Assembly (NCBI GenBank): GCA_019614645.1
Contig: JABWDB010000005.1
Coordinates: 11,502,001 to 11,566,000, forward strand
Direction: 5' to 3'
DNA from: Stratiolaelaps scimitus
Taxonomy: Eukaryota > Arthropoda > Arachnida > Mesostigmata > Laelapidae
Length of the DNA: 64,000 bases
In this document: one piece after another, positions 1-9,357 of the stretch
Numbering within the stretch: position 1 is the stretch's first letter
Layout of the letters: each line of letters starts with the position of its first letter
Program-made: the position numbers and the translations under genes
The notes under the pieces: generated by a model
Database searches by the model: none
What the model saw: the letters and a program-made list of their open reading frames with translations, nothing else
Told to the model about the DNA's origin: nothing

Positions 1-126
1 ACGTTCAGACAGCTTGCCTTATGGATGTATATCTATATACTCTTCCATTGCGGGTTGATATTCATATGTGTGATAGATAAACTTTGTTTTATCCACATCG
101 CGATTCGACACTTCGACGACTAGTTT

Positions 127-160
<34 letters not shown>
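127..160. repeat. (TC)n-(TA)n compound microsatellite
   Basis: A TC dinucleotide run passes directly into a TA run. Seen directly. Confidence 0.9.
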
Positions 161-1099
161 TCTCCTTTCTGCTGCTTTTGCCTCTCTCTTTCTGTCTTTG
201 TTTCGCTCACAATGTTTTGAACACTCGAAGAATGCATCCAGCTTTTGCTGACCCTCCGCATTGAACTTTGTTGCGCGATACGGACCTGTATCTTATGGAC
301 ACCATTCGAGCGCGACAGACTCCCGAAGAGCAGTGTAGTCCAAACTTCTTGCCAATTTGGCGCAGGCCTACATACATGCACACACGATGCTGTAGATGAT
401 CGCTTATGTACCTGGTGACTTGGGTATTGATTTTGTGTTCAAATAGAGATGGGTTATAATCGATACGTGGAGTATGCCTGCCTGTGCCTGCTTTTTGCTC
501 GCACCGCGCGTACAGGGCAATACGGGAGGGGTCGCTTGTATAATATAATTATATATTATTAATATTCTGCGTGTATATATGCGTCTGTTCCGCTAGTAAA
601 TTCTCATTGCCTTCCGTTCACAGGTGTCATTGTAGTGGGCTGACCGCCCACTCCTTCTGTCGTATAGCAACAATTAGCATTATCGTATTTGTGTTAAGAG
701 CCGCATGTCACTTAACCATTACCCTAATTCGATAATGGCCTACATGTGCACAGCTCCCATAATCATATATATATATATATATAAAACAGTTCATATTCAA
801 CGAGCGACCGCTTTGGAGCCTCTCGAGGATATTGTCTTTCCGCGCACTGTCTGAACACAGTATAGCCTAACCTCGTACAGCGTTATGCGTCGCCTTATTG
901 ACCGACGAGTGCGTGTTGTCATACGCTGAGATCCGCACACATATCGCGTAACCGGTGCTCGCGTGCCTGCCGAAGGTGAGCGCGACTTCAATTCCTCATT
1001 GCGTTCTCACGTCACCTCATATTGACTGTTTGTCATTTCTCTGAGAATGACACTGATACGACTCTGCTAGGAACAAGTTACTCTTTGGCATCGTTGTTC

Positions 1100-1144
<45 letters not shown>
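1100..1144. repeat. (TA)n microsatellite
   Basis: About 45 bp of TA dinucleotides with one CA interruption. Seen directly. Confidence 0.92.
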
Positions 1145-1396
1145 CAGCTTTCTCCTACGTTGTGTCTAGCCCTGTCCCCCCGATCACATTGGACAGGCAA
1201 CGCCACTTTTCATTCTAGTCGTTTGCACTTTCGCCACCTCCAGCGGTGGCCATTTGAACAACAAGCGCAAGTTGTCATTACTTACTCACTGTGTATTTAG
1301 CTCTCTCACTGGAACGTCCTTGCCAAAACAGCTTTGTTATATCGCCATTATCAATATTAACGTTATCAAGCTAGACGTTTACCCATCGATTGCTCG

Positions 1397-1401
<5 letters not shown>

Positions 1402-1430
<29 letters not shown>
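1402..1430. repeat. (TA)n microsatellite
   Basis: About 29 bp of uninterrupted TA dinucleotides. Confidence 0.9.
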
Positions 1431-1433
<3 letters not shown>

Positions 1434-1639
1434 TTGATTATGTCCATGATTCTGTGGAGCGTTCAGGATGCATATGTATACATGGGGCGGGCGCCTACTT
1501 GTCCCACCCTTAAGCCTTTCCTCCGTGAGCAGGACATATCCGGGCCTCGTAGGTTAATGACTACTCACAAGACGTAACATGACATGGCCAATCAGAAGGT
1601 ACTGCTGATAGAGACACGTCATATGATGATATTATTAAA

Positions 1640-1795
1640 TACACACCGCGTCAAAAAGATAGCCCTGAATCAGCCCCCCATGTTTCTGATTTTTTTGCTC
1701 AACCGTAAGTGGCCCTGCAGTTTCGCTTTCAGTCATTCAAATATATCACATTTCAAGAACATCCCACGAATATTTGGCTATCTACAGATTTGATA
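1640..1795 (+). repeat. Left terminal inverted repeat
   Basis: Begins TACACACCGCGTC and ends near TTTGATA. It mirrors 2489-2647. It carries a small insertion (CTGAATCAG region) relative to the right arm. Confidence 0.75.
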
Positions 1796-1856
1796 ATGGC
1801 AATTGTCGTTGTGAGGGTGCTTTAAAATGATAGTCCACTTAGTGTTTGTCGAACAC

Positions 1857-1954
1857 AACTGAGTTCTAACATCGGTTAAGAGTTGAGGTCTGTCAGATAG
1901 GGGAACAGCTGAGGGTCAGCTCGAAAAACAACGATTAACTGAGTTCTAACATCG
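1857..1954 (+). repeat. Pair of 18 bp direct repeats inside the TIR element
   Basis: AACTGAGTTCTAACATCG occurs at 1857-1874 and again at 1937-1954, flanking about 62 bp. It could be an internal duplication or the target-site duplication of a nested insertion. Confidence 0.7.
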
Positions 1955-2488
1955 TTCTCTTATAAGTTTTTTACAAATTTAGTATTTCGTCGGGCCGCCG
2001 CCGTTCTCCAGAACAGAAATTTATCGACTGGGCATATAGATTCATAAGATTTACGTATGAGGTTTACGTATGAGAGCGTGCGGGCCAGCTTAGTAATTGT
2101 ATGTCTTGAGTTCATAATATAATAAGTAAGAGTAATAAGAATGTCCGTCGAGTTTAAATCCCTTTTCATCAGAAAATAGCGCACGTTGCCACTCCTCTGT
2201 CCACGAAATGTGCTCACGAGCGGAGCTCAATCTTGCGTCTTTGTGTTTTCAATGTTACAGGGGGTATTTGCTTGAGTTTTTTTCTAAGAATAATATGTTC
2301 CTTCATTTCGACTCCAGCCTCGGCTGCCATTTCACGGCAAGTCAAAGAGCTAGTTAATTTTGTAGACCGTTAATTAATTTTTCTTCACTAACTTGGCGGC
2401 CTCCCCCCAGCGTACTTTTCGCTGTCAAAGGGTCCAGCAAATCTGTACGAGAACGATCTTACAATTCAGTTGCGTGTCAACTGTCCGA

Positions 2489-2647
2489 TATCAAATGTCT
2501 ACATCTGAGTTAGATAGAAAAATATTCGTGGAAAGTTCTTGAAATATGATATATTTCAATGACTGAAAGCGAAACTGCAGTGCCACTTACTGTTGAGAGA
2601 AAAAATCAGAAACATGGGGGTGCGCTATCTTTTTGACGCGCTGTGTA
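2489..2647 (-). repeat. Right terminal inverted repeat
   Basis: The reverse complement begins TACACAGCGCGTC and matches the left arm through TTTGATA. See the element entry. Confidence 0.75.
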
Positions 2648-2860
2648 CTCCACATGTGAAGGCCGTTACATCGCTTCACGACGTTGACACCCGTCTCCCC
2701 CTCCCCCATTGCAACCAGTCAATAATTGCAGGATCCTTTTTGACATAGTGTATCATGATATCAGACAGAAGCCTATCATGGATGATGATCTGCCCCCGAA
2801 CAAAACGCATTCGACGGTACGTTTTAACCGCTTTCACGATGCTAAAGCTCCATTGTTGAA

Positions 2861-3097
2861 CTACGTACACCTAATCTGCTGGCCAGGCTCCGGGTCGGCC
2901 GTTAGCTCCTTGCCATACTTGCGATTGATATGTTCGACAAACTCGTTCTTGAGCGTCTTCAGACAGCTGCGATATTTTTTTGACGATCGAAAACGGGCGA
3001 TATCAAGCGATGGAGCGTGTGGAAGATGCACAACGAACGCATTTGGTAGTATGGTGAATACGTAGCCCTGTGCGTGTAGTTCCATCGCGTGAGATAC
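2861..3097 (-). CDS. LARGE coding exon 10 (residues 664-741 and stop)
   Basis: Acceptor CATCAG|GTATCT. Encodes [20 protein letters not shown] and [18 protein letters not shown], then a short unique tail and stop. No canonical polyadenylation signal was recognised just downstream. Confidence 0.94.
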   Translation of the reverse strand, partial: VSHAMELHAQGYVFTILPNAFVVHLPHAPSLDIARFRSSKKYRSCLKTLKNEFVEHINRKYGKELTADPEPGQQIRCT

Positions 3098-6000
3098 CTG
3101 ATGAAATGAGAATGGAGCTGAACTTAGTCGGCTGTCTAGGTCAAGTTCAGGTTCTGGCAAATGTTACAGTCACATAACGTTCAGAGGATGTCGAAGCGTT
3201 TCGGAGGCCCTAATACTCATATGGACGTACCATAGAGAACCAACATAACTTGCTGATGCATACAGGCACTGTACAGCTGTAGCATACGTACGCGTGCTCA
3301 TGTTTGCGTACAATTGCACCATTGCATTTATATTATACAATATAGATATAGCCCTATTCGAAATTTGCCATAAAGCCTTCCTTTCGAGCGTATTCTAATC
3401 TATTCGTCATTGAATCTTGACCGAATCATTGTTACGTCGACGTAAACGTTTCCCGTACCTTGTTCCAGCCGAATCCTAGGAAACGAGTGTCAAATTTGAC
3501 GACATCCTTCCGTACAACGACGTACGGCTCGAAATGCGGTTGCCACCCAACCTCGTAGGGTGTCGTTGCTGTTTTCCACTTGGCGAAATCGGTGGCGGCA
3601 TGGCCGGCACACCAGACGTCATGCCGAAATGTGAATACATGACCCTCGTCGAGCATTTTTAGCAGCTCGGCCTTGCTATGTGGAAACTCGACACGGTACC
3701 TAAATTGGTCGAGCAAATCAAATGTTGGGCCGCTTATAATTATTATTATTATCATTTTTCTTTATTTTATTATTAATATAATTATTATTGCTAATAACGT
3801 CTTGCATCGCCAGATATCGCCAAAAGAAGGAGTTTTCTTGTTTCAAGTATTTTCATTTGGACTGATGTAATTATTGCGAACATCACATTTGACAAGATCA
3901 AGTTTGGCCTCGCTCGTTGCTCCAACGGCGGCTTAAGTAACTAGTGCTGACACGGCCTCATCATCGTCATTATCATCCATCCGTACAGTGCGTTCATGTG
4001 CGGGAGCGTTCCTTGTGTTCAGGAAGTCAACTCCGCCGCCTGCTCACCTATGTGTCTCAAAGGCTGGAACAACAAGCGCCCTGTTCGGTGGCTGTTGTAC
4101 CGGCAGCGGCTGTTGCTGTGTCTGCTGCTGCTGTTGTTGTTGCTGGACGGATCCCAGCTGTTGGTCCCGCGGTGCGTCCATACGCAATAGACGAATGTAA
4201 TTGCGCAGCGTCTCGTAAAGACCCACCACAGGTAAGAAGTCGATATCGGATAGAAATACGAACGGTGAACGCGCCTGTTCCAAGGCCACGTTTCGCAACT
4301 GGTTGACTGGGTACAATGGCCCATCCCGGTACACGATGTGATACCTGCAGTTTTTTCGAAGGGAGATCGCGTGCAACCAATGAAATGCCGGATATAAGAA
4401 CCATGTAAGAACAATTAAACCTCATATATGTATATAAAGACCAATATTTGGAGATGTTTTGGGGATTCTTCGAGGCAGAGTTAGTTATAGTTACATGTGC
4501 TCCAAATAGGACGTTTTGGCGTAAAGTTGTGAATCATACCCGATATTACGCCGTTTGGAAAGCACTTCGGAGTTCAGCGTGAAGGCAAGGAACTGCTGCA
4601 CCTCGGAATCAGACAGATAAAGCGCTAATGATATGGGTCCTGGCCAGTGTTTGCATAACGCCTCCACCATCTGTAGGCGGTCCATTGACAACTGAGTCAC
4701 TAAGGTAACGTCATCTGCAAGAGTAAGAGCCGATGGAAAACAAGAGATCGGGTGAATCTTCATTTTAATAAGTGTGACGAACACATTCGATCTGAAGCGA
4801 ATTTCTTCCAGACAATTCAAGGCTATCAAAGCTATTCAAAAGGCGGGAGGAAAATTCATGCGTGCCCAGGGCCCGGTAGACTGTGCGGCCCTGCGTACGT
4901 AGCTGTAGAAGAGCCCGGAGTTGGACCGGAGTCTTACTTTGATATCCGCTAACATTACAATTGTTAGCGGCATACATTCATATGGATGGTTAAGACCGAA
5001 CTGTTTATTACAAGAAGAAACTACCCATGAAAATCGAGCAACACCGATAAGCTTCCTTTACTAGCAGGCATTTGATTAAGGGATCGTTCCTGATAGGCCG
5101 TTAAGAGAATTACTAATAACGTAGTGCAAATTAGCACACTTTAATAGATAATTCAGCGACGCTCTTGCCATAGTCTTCATGATAGCTGTTCCTATATATA
5201 TATGTATTCTTGAATGTTCTACCTCTTATCCTGAACTTTTGTCTGTGGATGACGCTGTGTACCTTGTGTAGGTTCATAGTCGAACTCCATGTAGTATAGG
5301 TGTGTCCTGTATCGGGTGATATTGCCCCGGCGGAATTCATAGCACGGATCATCTTCGTCCAACCCCTGTAGTTGATCTCGTGAAGAAGGGGCCACAACTC
5401 CCTCTAAAGTCGAGCTTCGATTGCAAGAAATGAGCTCTCTCCGGAGCAGATTTCCATCGTACTCCAAAAACGTCAGATACATGTTCCTGGGGAGAATAGA
5501 TCACACGTAAGGTGACACGAACTGACGAGAAGGCTGCTGCATATATGACGATATCATCCAGAGGCTAACGGTAAATCGTATAATAATCTAATCAATTTGA
5601 TGCACAAAGATCTTCTGTATGGTTGGTCTTGGACACATACAATATTCGGGACGGTGAACAATATTGCATGATATAATATTCATGTTTGCGTACAGTCACA
5701 TCTAATAGACAAGTCCTACACATGTCCACCTCCGGGCGCCAGCGTTTCAAGAAGGCGCTCACCTAAAATACTGCACGTGCTTGTTCTTGACGCGTAATTT
5801 CTTTGGCGAATTCCAATGAATGACCTTCAGGTCTTCAACTTCAGAATAGCAGAACTCCGATAGCGTGTTATCACCTAACTGGACGTTCCATTGGCACGGC
5901 AGCTGAAGTAGCATTGTCGGGTACGAGTTAATCACCTGAGGTGGCAATCGAGGCAACGGTTAGAGAGCAAGGAAAAAATCCACAGAAGACCCGTCAACGT

Positions 6001-9000
6001 TGTGAAGCATTTGTCAGTCGTCGAGCAGACGTAATGTTACTCAATCTGGAGAAACAAGCGGTTTTCATCTGATCTGTGAACTCCTCTACTCCCCTTCGCT
6101 CTCCCAGGTAAATATATGTCGTGTTTCAACAGCACCACTTGCGAAGCGGGACCGAGGAGATACAATGAGACTGTGCAGTGCTGCTGAATGGGTGGAGGTC
6201 ATTACCCGACTGATCGATCTCCTCACAAGTAAGTGGTAAGTACATTGTCGGCACTGACCGCATTGAAGATATCCTGATCGGCAAGCGATGTGAAATACAT
6301 GGAGCTGAGTTCCCGTTCTGCTACGTGGCGCCAGACATCGTCCCATCCGAGGGATCGTAACTTTCCGAGGTGGAGCAGAATGACTCCCGTATTGAAGCCT
6401 CGACCCAAAGCCGGCCACGGTTTGTGATGTTTCCATAGCTTACCTGCGGGATCACAGTACAATGCGTTTCTGTCAACTGGAATCACTGTACAAATATATA
6501 ATCGATCGTGTCCGACCGGCTTCGTCTGAATGGTTTCAAGTATTATGTCTTGCGACTTGGCGGCGGACTTGGCATGATGAATGATGGATGTGGCTGCATA
6601 TGGCATAGACTGTCAAATCAAGTCACTACAAGTTATTACCAAATCATGTGCTCACAGACGAGTTACATACCGAGATACCAATCGCTCTGGTTTTCAACCA
6701 GGGCAATTGCGTGCTTTGGCCCAAACGAGTCGAAGAGCCGCCATAGCTGGGCGATATCGCAGGCGAACGTGACATCGGTGTCGAGAACGATGGTCTTGGC
6801 TAGCGACTGTGGTAACGCTTTTGTTAGCACGAGCTTCATAAGCCCGTATATACCTGAGTAGTGCTTATTGGGAATCCAGTTGACATCCTTTGCCAACTTG
6901 TCGGTCAGGTAGAACGAATACTCGACCTAAAACAGTATGATGGAAGCGTCGTTTTCAAAAGACGCAGACAAAACACAAAGAGAAAGAAATCACCAAAATG
7001 ATATTCACTTGCGTACGGTGCGCTTCTCCATTATGACAATTAGGTGAGATCTAAAGGCAAGGGTGAAGCTTTATTGGTTTATTAAAGGAGCTGCAATTTC
7101 ACAATGCTTAAGCTCTCCTATGTGTCACGCAGTGTAGGTAAATATGTGGCAATGTAGGTCAATATGCGGGAGTCAAACAATTCGCCCATGAATACGCCGC
7201 TTTTGTTTCTTGAACATAATCTTAGCGAGAAGCACTGTCACACAAATTTAGCCCCAATGTAAGTCAGCGATGACGCATCATCTTTATTGAAGGAATAGGG
7301 ATCTCAATGTCGGTTCACGCCGTGCTGTCGTTTTCCCTGTTGTGACAGATTTGGTTCCGGCTACATACCTCCCCCAACTTCCGACAGAAACACAAATGTA
7401 CACTCACCTGCGGAATTTCCCAGGTGCTGAATAGCGTGGATAAAATATTGTGCGCCACGCTATCGGTAACTAGGTGCAGATGTAATGGATTCTTTCGGTA
7501 GAAGAGCACACTCTTAATTAGTGTGACGAGTGAGCGCGTCGAGTTGTGACCCGCACATACGATTGAGACGTGAATCACTTGACACTTGAGCGCGCGCGCT
7601 GCAGATGACTGAAACGGATGAAAATACGATAAAATGAAAACAATTTCACACCACTCGTGTGTTGTGTGTTTGGTGTTGTCAATGATCTGTGGTGTTGTTA
7701 ATGCTCTCGCATTGAATCTCGAAAGAATTGTAATCTTCGTCGCTTCCACTGGCGGCTGTATGGAGAAGCGAGGAGGAGATGCGTTTTGTTATAGGGCCGT
7801 CTACCGAACGAGAAAATGTTAAATCCAATCTTGTGAGTGCTCGTCGGACCTTTTGATCGGTCTGGGAGGTGGGTTTCCTTTCATATGCGTGCGTGAAACA
7901 CGTATGAATACGAGACACCTGGTGGGTTAGTACGCGCATAAACACGCATTCAATTTGCAGGACTCTCTGAGGCCAAGTGACGTGGCATTTTGCTTTTTCC
8001 ATATCATGGATAACTGGGAAAATATGGCCGTTGGCGTTTTCGTTGTTTGGCATGAGGTAGTGGGAGCTTTTCACTGATTTCGATGTCGCACTACGTCGCC
8101 GTTCCGTAAACGGTGCGACAAGTGACAAGAAGTCACTGCGATGAAAGGACATCGCTTCCATCGGCAGGAGTCGGCAATCTAAGGACAAGTCAATCTTCGT
8201 CCTGCTTTGGTCCTTGATCCTTTGCCTGGTCCTCTCCCTTTCTCTCTTCTTCTCTCTCTCTTTCTCTGTATCTCTATCCCTCAATTTGGTATTCTCGAGC
8301 GCGACAACCTTCTCTTTGTAAAGGATGGATTCGGTAAGCTTGCGACGACGACGACGACGAAAGCGGCCACGAAGCGAAGGCGGATTCCTTCGCACCTCAC
8401 AAAGAAGCCTCGGCGAGTCCGCACCTTCGCGGGTTCTCGTCTGTCGACCCGTCAGGATGTACCGAGTGGAATCAGAGATTCCAAGCGTCCGAAAAACGAG
8501 AGCTCGCCTTCACAGCACCGCTTTCCCCCTGTTGAAGAGGAACCCCGACGATTGTCTCAATGGCTCTACGGCATCGTCTGAGCGCTTTTCAAGCTCTTCA
8601 GCACAGGAACGTTGTTCGGCGTTGTTCACCTCCCACAAAAGCAGCAAGCACCGCGTTGTTTATAAAATATTTGCCTGTACACAAATATCATTTTGAACTT
8701 CTTTGTCTTTCTTTGAATTGTTTAATAATATTATATATATATATATATGTAATATTGCTATTATAGTATTAAAAAAAAGTATATATATATAAGTTAGAAT
8801 TATCTTGTATGAATGTGTTTAAAAGCAAGGCTACACTAGATAGGTTTCAGTCCTTCTTTAACCCAAATAATCATGTACCTATAACTGCAACTACGTTTCC
8901 CCTTTGTGTGTATATTAATTGAAGTAATATGCTTACGGATAATGCATATGCCTTACTTAATGTGGAGTATTCTACTAGTTCTACCAGTCACAGGAAAGGA

Positions 9001-9357
9001 ATATAATTTCAATGCAATAGTAATAACAACTCTACTGTGAAAATTAAGATAATTCTCACAAGTAAAATTCATGACTTTCCTAGTTGGCATAGGTGGTGTG
9101 TGGAATTCTTTTATTGTTACCTGTGAACTATCGTTGGCCCGCTGAAGGTTGAGCAGCTGTCCGTAGCACTCGTGCAGTTCCCTGCGCAGCAGTTGGCTTC
9201 GAGCTTCGAGCTGGCGAAGCTGTTCCTGTTGCTGCTGCTGGGCAGTGGCCGCTCGGCGGGTACCCACCAGCCGATCGACACTGAACGACTTCCACAGCGA
9301 TAGCAGCGAAACGCATAGCACAACGGACAGGCCCAACCGACGAGGCAAGCTCCGCAT
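2861..9357 (-). CDS. LARGE xylosyl- and glucuronyltransferase (10 coding exons)
   Basis: Golgi type II membrane enzyme. The LARGE family polymerises alternating xylose and glucuronic acid (matriglycan) on O-mannosyl glycans of alpha-dystroglycan. Joining ten phase-compatible exons (9357-9121, 7608-7408, 6926-6671, 6443-6259, 5935-5763, 5486-5263, 4714-4540, 4344-4048, 3699-3459, 3097-2861) gives 741 aa, close to the usual ~750. Residues 8-24 form a signal anchor, followed by a Q-rich coiled stem. The first, GT8-like domain has VLDTDVTF (DxD 195-197) and [17 protein letters not shown]; the second, GT49-like domain has FLSDIDFLP (DxD 517-519), VPAFETHR and FGWNKV. Every domain block aligns colinearly with vertebrate LARGE. 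The chosen ATG at 9357 immediately precedes the anchor. Non-coding 5' exons are possible; a candidate acceptor lies near 9513. A glutamine insert (residues 551-562) is absent from vertebrate proteins. Confidence 0.96.
3459..3699 (-). CDS. LARGE coding exon 9 (residues 583-663)
   Basis: Acceptor TTTAG|GTACCG and donor AACAAG|GTACGG. Encodes [20 protein letters not shown] and [10 protein letters not shown]. Phase 2 to 0. Confidence 0.95.
4048..4344 (-). CDS. LARGE coding exon 8 (residues 484-582), with polyQ insert
   Basis: Acceptor CTGCAG|GTATCA and donor CATAG|GTGAGC. Carries FLSDIDFLP and, before VVPAFETHR, an extra Gln-rich stretch. Phase 2 to 2. Confidence 0.94.
4110..4145 (-). repeat. 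CAG/CAA trinucleotide repeat encoding Q8-T-Q3
   Basis: Minus-strand mix of CAA and CAG codons inside LARGE exon 8, encoding eight glutamines, threonine and three glutamines. The interrupted codon mix suggests it is not a recent pure CAG expansion. Confidence 0.93.
4540..4714 (-). CDS. LARGE coding exon 7 (residues 426-483)
   Basis: Acceptor TTGCAG|ATGACG and donor ATCGG|GTATGA. Encodes [20 protein letters not shown], the start of the second glycosyltransferase domain. Phase 1 to 2. Confidence 0.95.
5263..5486 (-). CDS. LARGE coding exon 6 (residues 351-425)
   Basis: Acceptor CCCCAG|GAACAT and donor ACAAG|GTACAC. Encodes [17 protein letters not shown] and [14 protein letters not shown]. Phase 2 to 1. 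Confidence 0.94.
5763..5935 (-). CDS. LARGE coding exon 5 (residues 294-350)
   Basis: Acceptor CCTCAG|GTGATT and donor TTTTAG|GTGAGC. Encodes [13 protein letters not shown] and [17 protein letters not shown]. Phase 0 to 2. Confidence 0.95.
6259..6443 (-). CDS. LARGE coding exon 4 (to residue 293)
   Basis: Acceptor CCGCAG|GTAAGC. Encodes [17 protein letters not shown] and [11 protein letters not shown]. The donor AATGCG|GTCAGT was chosen over a later GTACTT because it restores the family alignment FNA-V-I with no insertion. Phase 1 to 0. Confidence 0.9.
6671..6926 (-). CDS. LARGE coding exon 3 (residues 147-231, split 232)
   Basis: Acceptor TTTTAG|GTCGAG and donor CTCG|GTATGT. Carries the catalytic VLDTDVTF motif. 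Phase 0 to 1. Confidence 0.95.
7051..7132 (-). mobile_element. SINE fragment (tail only) in LARGE intron 2
   Basis: The reverse complement matches the 3' part of the SINE at 47641-47780: CGTGACACATAGGAG, CTTAAGCATTGTGAAATTGC, AGCTCCTTTAATAAACC. The tRNA-like head is missing, as expected of a 5'-truncated or decayed copy. Confidence 0.75.
7408..7608 (-). CDS. LARGE coding exon 2 (residues 80-146)
   Basis: Acceptor TTTCAG|TCATCT and donor CCGCAG|GTGAGT. Encodes [20 protein letters not shown], the start of the xylosyltransferase domain. Phase 0 to 0. Confidence 0.95.
7609..9120 (-). other. LARGE intron 1
   Basis: 1.5 kb between coding exons 1 and 2. It contains GA-rich and TA-rich tracts and a long open stretch (7679-8395, minus) without an ATG at its upstream end. 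I see no splice structure that would make it an exon. Confidence 0.6.
9121..9357 (-). CDS. LARGE coding exon 1 (residues 1-79)
   Basis: ATG, basic residues, hydrophobic anchor and a Q-rich heptad-like stem ending RANDSSQ. The donor is CACAG|GTAACA. Ends in phase 0. Confidence 0.9.

Larger units (their letters stand above)
1..1639. other. Intergenic DNA, microsatellite-rich
   Basis: No supported gene. Contains several dinucleotide arrays (listed separately) and AT-rich unique sequence. Short open frames here use non-ATG starts or run through the (TA)n arrays, so I do not call them. Confidence 0.5.
1640..2647. mobile_element. Non-autonomous element with ~155 bp terminal inverted repeats
   Basis: The left end (1640-1795) and the reverse complement of the right end (2489-2647) align over almost their whole length at roughly 85-90 percent identity with a few small indels. 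Shared blocks include GCGTCAAAAAGATAGC, CATGTTTCTGATTTTT, CTGCAGTTTCGCTTTCAGTC and TTTCAAGAAC. About 690 bp of unrelated sequence lies between the arms and shows no transposase motif. Long TIRs around a short non-coding core are typical of a foldback or MITE-like DNA transposon derivative. I could not define a target-site duplication, so the exact outer edges and superfamily are uncertain. It sits just downstream of the LARGE stop codon. Confidence 0.72.
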
